Made by a program: the position numbers and the translations under genes
Assembly: GCF_030546935.1 (NCBI RefSeq)
Contig: NZ_JAUOPH010000002.1
Coordinates: 496,001-560,000 of the forward strand
DNA: 64,000 nt
DNA from: Marinobacter sp. 2_MG-2023
Lineage (GTDB): Bacteria > Pseudomonadota > Gammaproteobacteria > Pseudomonadales > Oleiphilaceae
Reading direction: 5' to 3'
Shown: positions 25,038-38,402 of the stretch, piece by piece
How positions within the stretch are numbered: position 1 is the first letter of the stretch
How the letters are laid out: every line of letters starts with the position of its first letter
Notes under the pieces: generated by a model
Databases searched by the model: none
Seen by the model: the letters and a program-made list of their open reading frames with translations, nothing else
What the model was told of the DNA's origin: nothing

Positions 25038-26174
25038 ATGAACAGCGTCGCAGTCTCTTCAAACCAGGCCCTTTGGGCTGACGATTCACAGGTTCTCGCT
25101 GATGTCAGCATGGTCGGGCGCGAACAGCTCGCCCCGGCAGCCTACCGAATCGACCATGAGGGTTACTACCCGCTGGATATCATGGCAAACCTCGGCCAAG
25201 CCGGCGCGTTCGCCGGTCATCTTGACCAATATGGCGCTCGCTATGGCCTGGCGGTGGCCTCCATGCAGGAAATCAGCCGGCACTGCGGGTCCACCGGTTT
25301 CATGACCTGGTGCCATGATGTTTGCGGGCTCTACATGGAGCAATCGGGTAACCCGGCACTGCTTGCCCGACTACCCGATCATACCGCCGGGCGTACCTTC
25401 GGTGGAACGGGTCTATCAAACCCGATGAAAGCATTCACTGGCATCGAAAAGATGGCATTGAAAGCCAGGAAGGTTCCTGGCGGTTATAGCGTCAGTGGTA
25501 CTTTGCCCTGGGTCAGCCATATTGCCCCGGGGCAATACTGTGGTGTGATCGCCTCCGTCGACCGGGATGATGGAACCCGCTCCCATGAGATTATGTTCCT
25601 GCTGGATCTGGACGAGCGCGTGACACTGAGAAAATGCCCCGAGTTTTCCGGAATGGAAGGTACCAGCACCTGGGCCATACCGCTGGTCGATTATTTTGTC
25701 AGCCAAGATCAGATAATTGCCGATCCTGCCCGGCCCTTTATCCAGCGCGTTCGCGCCGCATTTATTTTGTTGCAGGCTGGGATGGCCACCGGTGTTATTC
25801 AGGGTTCTATTGACTCTGCCCGCGAGGTCGAACCCTCACTTGGCCATGTGAATCAGTATCTGCATGACCGACCCGATGAGCTGCAGGCCGAGCTCGATGA
25901 AATGACAGAAGTGACATCGAGGCTATGCCAGACCCCGTTCGATGGCTCCAAAGAATTCCTCCTTGATGTGCTTGATTTACGAGCATGGGGCTCGGAACTT
26001 GCACTCAAGGCATCTCAATCCGCACTTCTGCACCAGGGTGCGCGGGGTTACCTGATGAACTCATCGCCGCAACGCCGAATACGCGAGGCACATTTCGTCG
26101 CCATCGTCACACCTGCCCTCAAGCACCTGAGATGGGAAATGGCAAAACAAATGCGTGAAGAGGTACCGGCATGA
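25038..26174 (+). CDS. Acyl-CoA-dehydrogenase-fold flavoprotein, possible flavin monooxygenase
   Basis: A 378-residue protein of the acyl-CoA dehydrogenase superfamily ([43 protein letters not shown]-terminal helical bundle from about residue 235). It lacks the C-terminal EGT-type motif that carries the usual catalytic Glu environment (it reads [11 protein letters not shown]). No CoA-ligase or beta-oxidation genes are near. These points suit a class D flavin oxygenase or desulfurase-like enzyme such as SfnB or DszC relatives better than fatty-acid oxidation. GGGAGG precedes the start. Its stop overlaps the rubredoxin-reductase gene, suggesting that the two products work together. Confidence 0.78.
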   Translation: MNSVAVSSNQALWADDSQVLADVSMVGREQLAPAAYRIDHEGYYPLDIMANLGQAGAFAGHLDQYGARYGLAVASMQEISRHCGSTGFMTWCHDVCGLYMEQSGNPALLARLPDHTAGRTFGGTGLSNPMKAFTGIEKMALKARKVPGGYSVSGTLPWVSHIAPGQYCGVIASVDRDDGTRSHEIMFLLDLDERVTLRKCPEFSGMEGTSTWAIPLVDYFVSQDQIIADPARPFIQRVRAAFILLQAGMATGVIQGSIDSAREVEPSLGHVNQYLHDRPDELQAELDEMTEVTSRLCQTPFDGSKEFLLDVLDLRAWGSELALKASQSALLHQGARGYLMNSSPQRRIREAHFVAIVTPALKHLRWEMAKQMREEVPA

Positions 26175-27526
26175 ACCAGCAACCCCTCGACAAAACCATG
26201 CCCTGGAGGCAGTACATTTGCCTCGCATGTGGACTGATATACGACGAAGAACTGGGGGATCCGGATAGCGGACTCGCACCAGGCACCCGTTTTGAGGATA
26301 TTCCTGACGATTGGGAGTGCCCTTTGTGTGGCGTCACCAAAACAGATTTCGAGCTGTTTGAACGACAGGAAATCACCGTCTCCGAGCAGCCCATACAGTT
26401 CAACCGCGAACCCGGGGTTGTTGTTGTAGGCGCTGGCATTGCTGGATGGTCCACGGTGGAAGCACTACGCACGTTGAATCCGGATGTTCCCATTACACTG
26501 GTCAGCGCTTGCGGGGGTGACCTGTATCACAAGCCTGAGCTATCTGTCGCAATTAGCCGCGGTGCCGATAAATCAGCGCTCATCCGCGAGACCGGACCCG
26601 ATGCAGCCCGCCGCCTCGGTGTGCAGCTGATGCCAGGCACTTTCGCGGTGGGTTTAAGCCCGGCACTTCGACAGCTACGCACTACTCGGGGGACTCTGAA
26701 CTACACCCACCTGGTTTTGGCTCAAGGTGCCAAGCCGGTCCTTCCGCCCCAGCTCCCCCCCTCTTTGTGTTGGCGCGTCAACGAGCTGGAGGGCTGGTCT
26801 GGCCTGCAGCAGGCGCTTGCCGGAGGTAAACAGTCGGTGGCCATTGTCGGAGCCGGTATGATCGGGTGCGAGCTGGCTGAAGATTTTGCTCACGCAGGTC
26901 ACAAGGTCACGCTTCTTGATCGCAACACCTCGCCGCTCGCCGGCCTGTTGCCTGAAGAGGCCTCATCTCGACTGGTCAACAGCCTGACCAACCTCGGCGT
27001 CACTTACTACGGTGGTGTTGATGTTGCCGGTATTACAGAGCTTGAAAGCGGCAAACGAGTTGTCGAGCTCGAAGCCAATCCCTCTATTGAAGTCGATCAC
27101 ATTGTCGCAGCCACGGGGTTAGTCACTGATAACAGGCTGGCTCTCCAGGCACATCTGCGTTTTGAATCCGGGCTCGCAGTGGACCCCCAAACGCTGTGCA
27201 CCAGTGACCCCAATATATATGCACTTGGCGATTGCATCAGCATTGACGGAACACCCTGTCGCTTTATTGAGCCCGTAAAGCATCAGGCTCAAGCAATCGC
27301 TCACGCCATATTCGGCATGGACACAGTGACGTACACACATACGCCTCCGGTAATACGGCTCAAAACCCGCTCTATGCCCGTGGTTTTGCATGGTCGGCCT
27401 TTGGCCGAAGGGACCTGGAAGACCATTTCGCAAGATGCCAACGAACTCATTATGGAGCAATACCTGGGTGGTCAGATGGTCTCACAACTGAAAATAGGCA
27501 CCTCGACACAAAGCCAGGCTGCCTGA
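26171..27526 (+). CDS. Rubredoxin-FAD/NAD(P)-dependent reductase fusion
   Basis: A 451-residue electron-transfer protein. Residues 12-62 are a rubredoxin domain with an Fe(Cys)4 site (Cys 17, 20, 50, 53; CLACG and CPLCG). From about residue 82 follows a pyridine-nucleotide disulfide oxidoreductase-type flavoprotein with two Rossmann motifs ([11 protein letters not shown] and [12 protein letters not shown]) and the FAD-binding IYALGDC. It resembles rubredoxin reductases and NorW, with the carrier fused at the front. It could pass electrons from NAD(P)H to the neighbouring ACAD-fold flavoprotein. Start overlaps the previous stop by four bases. Confidence 0.88.
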   Translation: MNQQPLDKTMPWRQYICLACGLIYDEELGDPDSGLAPGTRFEDIPDDWECPLCGVTKTDFELFERQEITVSEQPIQFNREPGVVVVGAGIAGWSTVEALRTLNPDVPITLVSACGGDLYHKPELSVAISRGADKSALIRETGPDAARRLGVQLMPGTFAVGLSPALRQLRTTRGTLNYTHLVLAQGAKPVLPPQLPPSLCWRVNELEGWSGLQQALAGGKQSVAIVGAGMIGCELAEDFAHAGHKVTLLDRNTSPLAGLLPEEASSRLVNSLTNLGVTYYGGVDVAGITELESGKRVVELEANPSIEVDHIVAATGLVTDNRLALQAHLRFESGLAVDPQTLCTSDPNIYALGDCISIDGTPCRFIEPVKHQAQAIAHAIFGMDTVTYTHTPPVIRLKTRSMPVVLHGRPLAEGTWKTISQDANELIMEQYLGGQMVSQLKIGTSTQSQAA

Positions 27527-27587
27527 GCATCAGGGCGATGCTGAACCCGATACATCCGATTAACCATACAAACTGAAGGAAGCCATT

Positions 27588-28037
27588 ATGATTAATAGCC
27601 GCGATGAAGTAACCCAGATGATTATGTCCTCCAAAGTGCTCAAGGGCATCAAGTGGAGCACCGTTGCAGATACCGTTGGTCTATCCAAAGAATGGACCAC
27701 CTCTGCATGCCTTGGCCAGATGGCGATGAACAAGGAGCAGGCTGAAAAAGTCGGCGAACTGTTCGAACTCAGTGACGAAGCAGTTGCCTGGCTTCAGGTG
27801 ACCCCCTACAAAGGCTCGCTTCCCACCGCTATTCCTGCCGACCCGCTGATCTATCGCTGGTACGAAATTGTCAGCGTATACGGCGGCACGATCAAAGAGT
27901 TGATTCATGAAGAGTTCGGCGATGGCATAATGAGCGCCATCGATTTTTCGATGGATATTCAGCGCGAAGATGATCCCAAAGGTGATCGCGTAAATGTTGT
28001 TTTGTCTGGCAAGTTTCTCCCATACAAAGCCTATTGA
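27588..28037 (+). CDS. cynS: Cyanate hydratase (cyanase)
   Basis: Cytoplasmic decameric enzyme converting cyanate and bicarbonate to ammonia and CO2. At 149 residues it has normal length. The catalytic triad is intact: Arg90 and Glu93 in YRWYE and Ser116 in GIMSAIDF, at the same spacing as Arg96, Glu99 and Ser122 of the E. coli enzyme. The N-terminal helical domain matches the family. AAGGAAG lies seven bases before the ATG. Last gene of the sigma-54 operon; it is 61 bp past the rubredoxin fusion. Its place suggests that cyanate is an intermediate or by-product of the pathway rather than only a nutrient taken up directly. Confidence 0.96.
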   Translation: MINSRDEVTQMIMSSKVLKGIKWSTVADTVGLSKEWTTSACLGQMAMNKEQAEKVGELFELSDEAVAWLQVTPYKGSLPTAIPADPLIYRWYEIVSVYGGTIKELIHEEFGDGIMSAIDFSMDIQREDDPKGDRVNVVLSGKFLPYKAY

Positions 28038-28091
28038 AGAGAATCAACTCTTCGACTTCAGGGGTGACGGTGCTTCAGCAGTGAACAGTTC

Positions 28092-28131
28092 CGAGCGACT
28101 GGCAGCATACTTCATAATAGCCAGTCGCTCG
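28092..28131. terminator. Strong hairpin after cynS
   Basis: Perfect 12-base-pair stem CGAGCGACTGGC / GCCAGTCGCTCG with a 16-nt loop, 55 bp past the cyanase stop. There is no T-run, so it may be a weak or Rho-type terminator, or a 3'-end stabiliser. The rest of the 267-bp gap to glmS shows nothing I recognise. Confidence 0.45.
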
Positions 28132-28304
28132 CTGAGCTGGTCGTTGAAACCTGCTATCGCATTCCGGAGTACGGAAGCTGCTGTGGGTAGAGAATCTTAA
28201 GACCACTCATTACCAATACAACCACAACCCAAACACCCCGGAGACATTTTTGGCGTAGCGTCAAAACCCACGGCAGTCTCATCCTGCTTAGCACTCCCGG
28301 CTGG

Positions 28305-30137
28305 TTACTCCACCGTTACGCTTTTCGCCAGGTTTCGGGGCTGATCCACGTCTGTGCCCTTGAGTACTGCAACATGGTAGGACAACAGTTGCAGAGGCAC
28401 GGTATATACAATCGGAGCCGTGATTTCGTGCACTTCCGGAAGTTGCACTACATGGATGTTCTCTTCCGGTTTTATGTCCGCTGCGCGATCAGCGAACACA
28501 AACAGTTCACCGCCCCGGGCCCGGACTTCTTCCATATTGGATTTAAGCTTCTCGGCCATGCCGTTGTTGGGCGCCACCGTGATCACAGGCATTTCACTAT
28601 CAACCAACGCTAGAGGCCCGTGTTTCAGCTCGCCGGCCGGGTATGCCTCTGCATGGATATAGGAAATTTCTTTGAGCTTCAGAGCTCCTTCCATGGCTAC
28701 CGGGAACTGCGACCCCCGCCCCAGGAACAGAGAGTGGTTTTTATCCATAAACCGCTTGGACATCTCTGCAATTTCGCCATCCAGTGCGAGTACATCGCTG
28801 ACTTGGCCTGGCACCAGATGCAGTGCCTTGACGATTTCGGCTTCCTGCTCTTCGCCCAGACCATTTTGTCGAGCCAATGCCAGGGTGAAGATCAACAGCG
28901 CTGTTAGCTGGGTGGTAAAGGCTTTGGTCGAAGCAACGCCAATTTCCGGCCCGGCCTGGGTCATAATGACCAGATCGGATTCGCGGACCAGTGAGCTGCC
29001 CGGTACGTTGCAGATTGCCAGCGCAGCGCGGAAGCCGGCCTTTTTGGCCTGGCGCAGGGCGGCCAGCGTATCTGCGGTTTCGCCAGACTGGGAAATACAG
29101 AGAAACAGCGTGTCTTTCTGGATAACGTGTTTGCGGTAGCGGAACTCGGAGGCTACTTCCACGGAGCAAGGGATACCGGCCAGTTCTTCGATCCAGTAAC
29201 GGGCAACCATGCCTGCGTGGTAGCTGGTACCACAGGCAATGATCTGCACGTGCCGGACATCTTTCAAAAGATCGCCGGCCGAGGTGCCAAGCGCCTGCTC
29301 CAGAACCCGTGATTCAGTCACACGGCCTTCCATGGTGGCTTTGATAACTCTTGGCTGCTCGTTGATTTCCTTGAGCATGAAGTGCCGGTATTCGCCTTTG
29401 TCTGCGGAATCTGCGCTGTGCTCGAAACGGCTTATGCTACGCTCAACCGGTGCACCATCACGATCATGAATTTCGATGCGGTCCCGGTGAATGTCAGCAA
29501 CATCACCCTCTTCGAGAAACATGAATCTGTCGGTTACCGGCAAGAGTGCAAGCTGGTCCGACGCAATGAAGTTCTCACCAATACCAACGCCAACCACCAA
29601 CGGGCTGCCCTCGCGGCATACCACAACATGATCCGGCTCATCAGCATGTACGACAGCAAGAGCATAAGCTCCACGCAGGCGAGCGATTGAAGCCTTTACC
29701 GCATCGTAAAGCTTGCCCAGTTCGCGGTAGTTCTTCTGGATCAGGTGAACAACCACTTCGGTATCGGTCTGGGAGGTAAACTCAAAGCCGTCGGCCTTCA
29801 GCTCTTCACGCAACTCCTGATAGTTCTCGATGATTCCGTTATGAACAATCGCAAGGCGATCACCGGACATATGAGGGTGGGCATTGAGCTGTGACGGCTC
29901 ACCATGAGTTGCCCAACGGGTATGGGCAATACCAAGGTGGCCGGAGAGCGGATTGGTTTCGACCGCAGCAGCCAGCGAGGCTACCTTACCGACTTCCCGG
30001 GCGCGCTGTACCGCGCTCTTGCCATCCAGAACCGCCATACCGGCAGAGTCGTATCCCCGATACTCAAGGCGGCGCAGGCCCTCAAGAAGAATATTCTGAA
30101 CATCCCGTTCTGAAACCGCACCTACAATGCCACACAT
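28305..30137 (-). CDS. glmS: Glutamine--fructose-6-phosphate aminotransferase (isomerising)
   Basis: First enzyme of amino-sugar synthesis: it makes glucosamine-6-phosphate from fructose-6-phosphate and glutamine for peptidoglycan and LPS. At 610 residues it has the full length, with the N-terminal nucleophile Cys2 in MCGIVG, a glutaminase domain to about 240, and two SIS isomerase domains ([19 protein letters not shown]-terminal [11 protein letters not shown]). The open frame runs 27 codons further, but the processed enzyme must start at MCGIVG; I start at 30135-30137. Downstream of glmU by 57 bp on the same strand, the usual pairing. Confidence 0.97.
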   Translation of the reverse strand: MCGIVGAVSERDVQNILLEGLRRLEYRGYDSAGMAVLDGKSAVQRAREVGKVASLAAAVETNPLSGHLGIAHTRWATHGEPSQLNAHPHMSGDRLAIVHNGIIENYQELREELKADGFEFTSQTDTEVVVHLIQKNYRELGKLYDAVKASIARLRGAYALAVVHADEPDHVVVCREGSPLVVGVGIGENFIASDQLALLPVTDRFMFLEEGDVADIHRDRIEIHDRDGAPVERSISRFEHSADSADKGEYRHFMLKEINEQPRVIKATMEGRVTESRVLEQALGTSAGDLLKDVRHVQIIACGTSYHAGMVARYWIEELAGIPCSVEVASEFRYRKHVIQKDTLFLCISQSGETADTLAALRQAKKAGFRAALAICNVPGSSLVRESDLVIMTQAGPEIGVASTKAFTTQLTALLIFTLALARQNGLGEEQEAEIVKALHLVPGQVSDVLALDGEIAEMSKRFMDKNHSLFLGRGSQFPVAMEGALKLKEISYIHAEAYPAGELKHGPLALVDSEMPVITVAPNNGMAEKLKSNMEEVRARGGELFVFADRAADIKPEENIHVVQLPEVHEITAPIVYTVPLQLLSYHVAVLKGTDVDQPRNLAKSVTVE

Positions 30138-30193
30138 GCTGCTTGTCCTGTTCGTAATATAACCAATGGTAAAATTCTGGCAGGAAACCCTAT

Positions 30194-31558
30194 TCAGTGT
30201 TTTTCCGGCTTCTGCCAACCGGAGATGTTGCGCTGCCGGCCCCTGGCTACGGCCAGTTGCTCCTCAGGCACATCCTTGGTGATGGTGGACCCCGCACCAA
30301 CCGTGGCGCCAGCCGCGACGGTAACCGGTGCAACCAGAGAGCTATTGGAGCCAACAAACACCCCATCACCAAGCTGGGTCTGATATTTGTTTACACCATC
30401 ATAGTTGCAGGTAATGGTACCTGCACCCACGTTTACATTGGCTCCCAGCGTAGCATCACCAACGTAGCTGAGGTGGTTAATTTTGCTTCCTTCACCGACA
30501 ACGGTTTTTTTGGTTTCCACAAAATTACCAACCTTGGTGTTCGCCGCCAATTGTGTGCCGGGACGCAGGCGGGCAAATGGCCCGACCTGAGCATTGGGCC
30601 CTACACTGGCTTGCTCGATTACACTGTGTGCATGAATCTGAGCACCATCAGCTATATCGGCATCTGTGATGACACAGCCCGGACCAACAGATACATTGCT
30701 ACCCAGCGTCACCTTGCCATTAAACACCACGTTTACATCAATCAGTACGTCGTTGCCTATGGTGAGTTCGCCGCGCACATCCACGCGCGCCGGATCCGCA
30801 AGCGTGGCGCCCTCCGTCATCAGCCTCTCGGCTTCCCGGCTTTGGTACCAGCGCTCAAGTTCAGCCAGTTGCAGACGGTTGTTCACACCCTGCACTTCAT
30901 ACGGATTACCCGGCTGAGCCACATTCACCGACATCCCTTCCTGCACCGCCATCGCAATGATATCGGTAAGGTAGTACTCGCCCTGAGCATTGCTGCTGGA
31001 CAACTGTGGCAACCATGTTTTCAGGTGTCGCGCGCTAACAGCGAGAATACCCGTGTTCACTTCGGGGATAGCCAACTGCTCGGCGTTTGCATCTTTTTGC
31101 TCGACAATCTCCGTGACCTTTCCCGCCTCGTTGCGCAGGATACGGCCGTAACCCTGTGGATTGTCGAGTGTAACGGTCAACAATCCCAGAGTTCGCTCGT
31201 CCAGATCCTGAACCAGCCCCTTCAACGTATCTGCCGTAGTCAGTGGAACATCACCATATAGAACCAGCACCCGCGCATCATCAGGCAACTCTGGCAACGT
31301 CTGCGCAACGGCGTGCCCGGTACCCAACTGCTGCTCCTGCATTACCCAGCTTACGCTGTGCGCCTTGGTCGCGGCCTTGACCTGATCTGCGCCGTGCCCG
31401 ATCACCCCGTGTATTTTTTCAGCGCCCAGGGTCAGTGCCGTATCGATCACATGGTGCAGCATGGGCCGGCCTGCGACTTTGTGCAGTACCTTCGGCAACG
31501 ATGATTTCATCCTTGAGCCCTGGCCGGCGGCCAGGATAACAACGTGCAACGGTGACAT
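30194..31558 (-). CDS. glmU: Bifunctional UDP-GlcNAc pyrophosphorylase / GlcN-1-P acetyltransferase
   Basis: A 454-residue bifunctional enzyme. The N-terminal pyrophosphorylase domain has the nucleotide loop [18 protein letters not shown]; the C-terminal left-handed beta-helix (hexapeptide repeats from about residue 250) is the acetyltransferase, with [23 protein letters not shown] of the active-site region. It completes UDP-GlcNAc synthesis. It lies just upstream of glmS and downstream of atpC, the classic atp-glmU-glmS order, but a strong hairpin separates it from atpC. Confidence 0.97.
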   Translation of the reverse strand: MSPLHVVILAAGQGSRMKSSLPKVLHKVAGRPMLHHVIDTALTLGAEKIHGVIGHGADQVKAATKAHSVSWVMQEQQLGTGHAVAQTLPELPDDARVLVLYGDVPLTTADTLKGLVQDLDERTLGLLTVTLDNPQGYGRILRNEAGKVTEIVEQKDANAEQLAIPEVNTGILAVSARHLKTWLPQLSSSNAQGEYYLTDIIAMAVQEGMSVNVAQPGNPYEVQGVNNRLQLAELERWYQSREAERLMTEGATLADPARVDVRGELTIGNDVLIDVNVVFNGKVTLGSNVSVGPGCVITDADIADGAQIHAHSVIEQASVGPNAQVGPFARLRPGTQLAANTKVGNFVETKKTVVGEGSKINHLSYVGDATLGANVNVGAGTITCNYDGVNKYQTQLGDGVFVGSNSSLVAPVTVAAGATVGAGSTITKDVPEEQLAVARGRQRNISGWQKPEKH

Positions 31559-31613
31559 GGGGACACAGCTCCCTTAGGTGGACGGGGTGATTTCAATAAA
31601 CCGTTAAAACAAT

Positions 31614-31705
31614 AAAAAAAGCCGCATCCCTGCTACTGGAAACCGGTATTGGAATCACCTTGTACGGTGACACAACACCCGCTACCCATGCTGGATGCGG
31701 CTTTT
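31614..31705 (-). terminator. Terminator hairpin of the atp operon
   Basis: Long-range stem AAAAGCCGCATCC / GGATGCGGCTTTT (31617-31629 with 31693-31705) enclosing a 63-nt stretch that holds a smaller CACC/GGTG stem. On the minus strand the T-run follows the stem. It starts 25 bp past the atpC stop. Confidence 0.75.
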
Positions 31706-31729
31706 CTGGGCGAGCTTTTGCAAACCGTT

Positions 31730-32152
31730 CTAGCGAACGTTTTTGCGCAGCTTCTGCAAAGTACGCAGCTGAGCGGCCGCTTCGGCCAACTCGGCAGCAG
31801 CCCGAGAATACTCGAACTCGCCCGTTTTATTCGCCAGTGCTGCTTCGGCGTCTTTCTGAGCCTGCAATGCTGCAGCCTCATCAACGTCCTTCGCACGCAC
31901 CGCCGTGTCGGCCATCAGGGTCACAAGGTTTGGCTGCACTTCCAGGTAGCCCCCGGAAACGTACAGAATCTCTTCCTCACCACCCTGCTTGATGATCCGG
32001 ACTGCCCCCGGTTTGAGTGCGGACAGCAACGGAGCATGGCCTAACTGAATGCCCAACTCACCCTCGGTGCCGGTAGCGATAAGCATCTCTACCAGGCCGG
32101 AGTAAATCTTCTTCTCAGCGCTCACGACGTCACAATGTACAGTCATAGCCAT
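31730..32152 (-). CDS. atpC: ATP synthase epsilon subunit
   Basis: A 140-residue central-stalk subunit of F1, which couples rotation to catalysis and can inhibit ATP hydrolysis. It has the N-terminal beta-sandwich ([35 protein letters not shown]) and the C-terminal two-helix region rich in Ala and Glu. Alternative start at codon 3. Last gene of the atpIBEFHAGDC operon; the hairpin at 31.6-31.7 kb follows. Confidence 0.96.
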   Translation of the reverse strand: MAMTVHCDVVSAEKKIYSGLVEMLIATGTEGELGIQLGHAPLLSALKPGAVRIIKQGGEEEILYVSGGYLEVQPNLVTLMADTAVRAKDVDEAAALQAQKDAEAALANKTGEFEYSRAAAELAEAAAQLRTLQKLRKNVR

Positions 32153-32188
32153 ATCTCTAAGCCTCTTGGGTCAGAAATTGAAAGAAGA

Positions 32189-33637
<1,449 letters not shown>

Positions 33638-34498
33638 TCAGACCGATGCCGCGCCGCTCACAATTTCCGAAATCTCTTGCGTAATGGCTGCCTGACGAGC
33701 TTTGTTGTAGACCAACTGCAGCTCGTTAATAATGTCACCGGCGTTATCGGTAGCACTCTTCATGGCAATCATCCGGGCAGCCTGTTCGCAGGCCAGATTT
33801 TCTACCACACCCTGATACACCTGGGACTCGATATAACGTGGCAGTAGCCCGTCCAGAATCGGACGCGAATCCGGCTCGTAGATGTAATCCCACTGGTGAC
33901 CGATATCATCTTCCGCACCTTCCGGCAGCGGCAGCAGCTGCTCAGCTTTCGGCTGTTGCGTCATGGTGTTTACAAACTCGTTGCTCACCAGGTACAGGCG
34001 ATCAATCTTGCCGTCCTGGAAGGCATCAAGCATTACCTTGACGTTGCCGATCAGCGTTTCCGCACTGGGGTCGTCGCCCAGATGCGTCAGCGCAGCGATC
34101 ACATTGCCGCCATAATTGCGGAAAAATGATGCGCCTTTCTGCCCGATTGCACAGAGATCGGTCCCAACACCTTTTTCTTTCCAGTCGCGCATTTCGCGCA
34201 CCAGCAGCTTGAACACGTTGCCGTTCAAACCACCGCACAGACCGCGATCAGAGGAGATAACGATGTAGCCAACACGCTTCACCTCACGCTCAACCATAAA
34301 CGGATGGCGATAATCCTTATTGGACTTGGCAATGTGTCCAATTACCTGCCGCATCTTTTCCGCGTAAGGGCGAGTCGCCTGCATACGCTCCTGAGCTTTA
34401 CGCATCTTACTGGCTGCCACCATTTCCATGGCGCTGGTAATTTTCTGCGTGCTCTTGATGCTGCCGATCTGGTTACGTATTTCTTTTCCGATGGCCAT
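33638..34498 (-). CDS. atpG: ATP synthase gamma subunit
   Basis: Rotor shaft of F1, 286 residues. Long N-terminal helix ([28 protein letters not shown]) and C-terminal signature [39 protein letters not shown] are both intact. Placed between atpA and atpD as in other gammaproteobacteria. Confidence 0.98.
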   Translation of the reverse strand: MAIGKEIRNQIGSIKSTQKITSAMEMVAASKMRKAQERMQATRPYAEKMRQVIGHIAKSNKDYRHPFMVEREVKRVGYIVISSDRGLCGGLNGNVFKLLVREMRDWKEKGVGTDLCAIGQKGASFFRNYGGNVIAALTHLGDDPSAETLIGNVKVMLDAFQDGKIDRLYLVSNEFVNTMTQQPKAEQLLPLPEGAEDDIGHQWDYIYEPDSRPILDGLLPRYIESQVYQGVVENLACEQAARMIAMKSATDNAGDIINELQLVYNKARQAAITQEISEIVSGAASV

Positions 34499-34565
34499 AG
34501 GTCACTGCCCTTTCAAGTTAGACACTCATTTGGACCAACAGGCCCGCCTTGGCGGGCCGCTGATA

Positions 34566-36110
34566 TCACCAGGTTTGAGTGGTCTTGAATTTCTCCAGCG
34601 CAGCTTTCAGACCAGCGGCAACGTCGTCGTTGAACGTGCCTTCGGGACCGATTTTCTCAAGCAGTTCTTTTTGCTCTGCCCGCATCCAGTCCAGCAACTG
34701 GGCTTCAAACTTGACCACTTTGGTGACATCTACGTCATCAAGGAAGCCTTCGTTGGCGGCAAACAGAACAGTACCCATTTCAGCCACAGACATAGGGCTG
34801 TACTGGTTCTGCTTCATCAGTTCGGTAACGCGCTGACCATGCTCGAGCTGCTTACGTGTGGCTTCGTCCAGATCCGATGCGAACTGAGCAAAAGCTGCCA
34901 ACTCACGATACTGAGCCAGAGCCAGACGGATGTTACCGCCCAGTTTCTTCATGATCTTGGTTTGGGCCGAGCCACCTACCCTTGAGACAGAAACACCAGC
35001 GTTCATCGCCGGGCGGATGCCGGAGTTGAACAGGTTGGTCTCGAGGAAGATCTGACCATCGGTGATGGAGATTACGTTGGTCGGTACGAATGCAGATACG
35101 TCACCGGCCTGAGTCTCGATGATTGGCAGCGCGGTCAAAGAGCCGGTCTTGCCTTTCACTTCACCGTTGGTGAACTTCTCAACGTAGTCCGCGTTTACAC
35201 GGGATGCACGCTCCAGAAGACGGGAGTGCAGGTAGAAAACGTCACCCGGGTAGGCTTCACGGCCCGGTGGACGACGCAGCAGAAGAGAAATCTGACGGTA
35301 AGCAACAGCCTGCTTTGACAGGTCATCGTATACGATCAGAGCGTCTTCACCACGGTCACGGAAGTATTCACCCATGGTAGTACCGGAATACGGTGCCAGG
35401 AACTGCATGGCTGCCGGATCGGAAGCACCAGCGGCCACGACGATGGTGTGGTCCATTGCGCCGTGCTCTTCCAGCTTGCGTACAACCGCAGCGATGGAAG
35501 ACTGCTTCTGACCAACCGCAACGTAGATACACTTGATGCCGGTATTCTTCTGGTTGATGATCGCGTCGATGGCGACAGCGGTCTTACCGATCTGACGGTC
35601 ACCGATGATCAACTCACGCTGACCGCGACCGATCGGAACCATGGTATCGATGGCTTTCAGGCCTGTCTGTACCGGCTCGTCAACGGACTGACGTTCGATA
35701 ACACCCGGCGCTACCTTCTCAACTGGCTCGGTCTGGCTGGTGCCCAGCTCGCCTTTGCCGTCGATCGGATTACCCAGACCGTCAACAACACGACCCATCA
35801 GTTCCGGACCAACCGGAACTTCGAGGATACGACCGGTGCAACGTACTTTCTGACCTTCGGCCAGATCTTCGTAGTCGCCCAGTACAACCGCGCCGACAGA
35901 GTCGCGCTCAAGGTTCAGAGCCATACCGAATGCGCCGTTGGCGAATTCGATCATTTCGCCGGACATTACGTCGGCGAGGCCATGAATCAACACAATGCCG
36001 TCTGCTACAGACAGTATGGTGCCTTCATTTTTTGCTTCAGAAGAGATATCGAGTTTCTCGATTCTCTTTTTGATGATGTCACTGATCTCGGATGGATTCA
36101 GTTGCTGCAT
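34566..36110 (-). CDS. atpA: ATP synthase alpha subunit
   Basis: Non-catalytic nucleotide-binding subunit of F1, 514 residues, with P-loop GDRQIGKTA and the ATP synthase alpha/beta signature region [17 protein letters not shown]. Start at [18 protein letters not shown] (36108-36110) with GAGGA upstream; the upstream open frame overlaps atpH and is spurious. Between atpH and atpG. Confidence 0.98.
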   Translation of the reverse strand: MQQLNPSEISDIIKKRIEKLDISSEAKNEGTILSVADGIVLIHGLADVMSGEMIEFANGAFGMALNLERDSVGAVVLGDYEDLAEGQKVRCTGRILEVPVGPELMGRVVDGLGNPIDGKGELGTSQTEPVEKVAPGVIERQSVDEPVQTGLKAIDTMVPIGRGQRELIIGDRQIGKTAVAIDAIINQKNTGIKCIYVAVGQKQSSIAAVVRKLEEHGAMDHTIVVAAGASDPAAMQFLAPYSGTTMGEYFRDRGEDALIVYDDLSKQAVAYRQISLLLRRPPGREAYPGDVFYLHSRLLERASRVNADYVEKFTNGEVKGKTGSLTALPIIETQAGDVSAFVPTNVISITDGQIFLETNLFNSGIRPAMNAGVSVSRVGGSAQTKIMKKLGGNIRLALAQYRELAAFAQFASDLDEATRKQLEHGQRVTELMKQNQYSPMSVAEMGTVLFAANEGFLDDVDVTKVVKFEAQLLDWMRAEQKELLEKIGPEGTFNDDVAAGLKAALEKFKTTQTW

Positions 36111-36138
36111 GCCTTTGTCCTCAAACCTTTTGCTGAAA

Positions 36139-36675
36139 TCAGGAGCCCAGTGCTTTGGCCATTTTTGCCAGCTTGCCACGGACTGAAGCGTCAATAACCA
36201 GATCGCCGGTATTTACCACAACGCCACCGATCAAAGAACGATCCACAGCGGCTTCAAGGGCGACTTTACGCTCCAGTTTCCTGGACAATGCTTCTGCCAG
36301 CTTTTGCTGCTCTTCGGCGGTCATTTCATACGCCGTGCTGACCTTCATATTAACTGTGCGCTCAAGTTCTGCGCGGTAGAAGGTGAACAGGGTAGAAATT
36401 TCCGGAAGCAACGCCAGGCGCTTGCTTTCAGCAAGAATCAACAGGAAGTTTCTGAGTGCTTCTGGCAGCTGTTCTTCAGCGGTATCGAAAAACAGTTCTG
36501 CCTTGCGTTGCTCAGACAGGCCAGGATTGGCCAGAATATTCTTCACAGCTTTATCAGCCGCCAACAGACCTACAAAACCAAGCGCCTGATCCCAGGAATC
36601 AACGGCGTCTCGCTCTTTCGCGGCATCAAAAGCAGCTTTTGCGTAGGGCCGGGCTAACGTAGTCAGTTCTGCCAT
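36139..36675 (-). CDS. atpH: ATP synthase delta subunit
   Basis: Peripheral-stalk cap of F1, 178 residues: N-terminal helical domain ([22 protein letters not shown]) and C-terminal signature ([32 protein letters not shown]). GAGG precedes the start. It links the b subunit to the alpha-beta head. Confidence 0.96.
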   Translation of the reverse strand: MAELTTLARPYAKAAFDAAKERDAVDSWDQALGFVGLLAADKAVKNILANPGLSEQRKAELFFDTAEEQLPEALRNFLLILAESKRLALLPEISTLFTFYRAELERTVNMKVSTAYEMTAEEQQKLAEALSRKLERKVALEAAVDRSLIGGVVVNTGDLVIDASVRGKLAKMAKALGS

Positions 36676-36686
36676 GGGACCCTCGC

Positions 36687-37157
36687 TTAGAGTTCTGCAG
36701 CCAGCTTGTCCAGCATCTCGCTGTGAGCTTTGGCATCGACAGAGGTTTCCAGAATCTTCTCGGCACCCGCAATGGCAAGCAATGCCACTTCTGTTCTGAG
36801 TGCGTCGCGAGCCTGAATACGCTCCTGTTGAATTTCCGCACGGGCTTGCTCAATGAGCTTTTCGCCTTCCTTGCGGGCATCGTCTTTTGATGCTTCAACT
36901 ATCTGTGCAGCGCGCTTGTTGGCCTGATCGATAAGAGAAGCAGATTCTTCTTTGGCTTGATGCAGTTGCTGGGCAGCTTTTTCCTGAGCAAGCTCAAGAT
37001 CCAGTGAGGCCCGGTCAGCAGCAGAAAGACCTTCGGCAATTTTCTTCTGACGCGCTTCCATGGCAGCCGTAATCGGCGGCCAAACATATTTCACGCAGAA
37101 CCAGACGAAAATAGCGAAGGCAATCGATTGCCCTATCAACGTAAGGTTTATATTCAC
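36687..37157 (-). CDS. atpF: ATP synthase b subunit
   Basis: Peripheral-stalk membrane subunit, 156 residues: one N-terminal transmembrane helix ([23 protein letters not shown]), then a long charged Ala/Glu/Lys-rich coiled coil that reaches F1. GTG start with AGAGG upstream. Confidence 0.96.
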   Translation of the reverse strand: MNINLTLIGQSIAFAIFVWFCVKYVWPPITAAMEARQKKIAEGLSAADRASLDLELAQEKAAQQLHQAKEESASLIDQANKRAAQIVEASKDDARKEGEKLIEQARAEIQQERIQARDALRTEVALLAIAGAEKILETSVDAKAHSEMLDKLAAEL

Positions 37158-37254
37158 GGCTATATACCTCTTGCTATTCGTTGCGTGCTGGAAACCAGAA
37201 AAACGGGGCGCCTGGCTCTGATCTTCAGAACTGCGCCCGCATCTTCAGGCTGTA

Positions 37255-37500
<246 letters not shown>

Positions 37501-37535
37501 TCAGATAGTTAAGGGTTTGCTTTTTAACGGGTAAA

Positions 37536-38402
<867 letters not shown>

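Noticed and set aside
27994-28200. 68-codon plus-strand frame overlapping the end of cynS
   Set aside because: Starts inside cynS in another frame, contains the 12-bp hairpin and has no family resemblance.
30197-31261. Plus-strand open frame of 354 codons opposite glmU
   Set aside because: Antisense shadow of glmU with no recognisable protein pattern.
31649-32044. Plus-strand open frame of 131 codons across the atpC region
   Set aside because: Antisense to atpC and to the operon terminator; no protein pattern.
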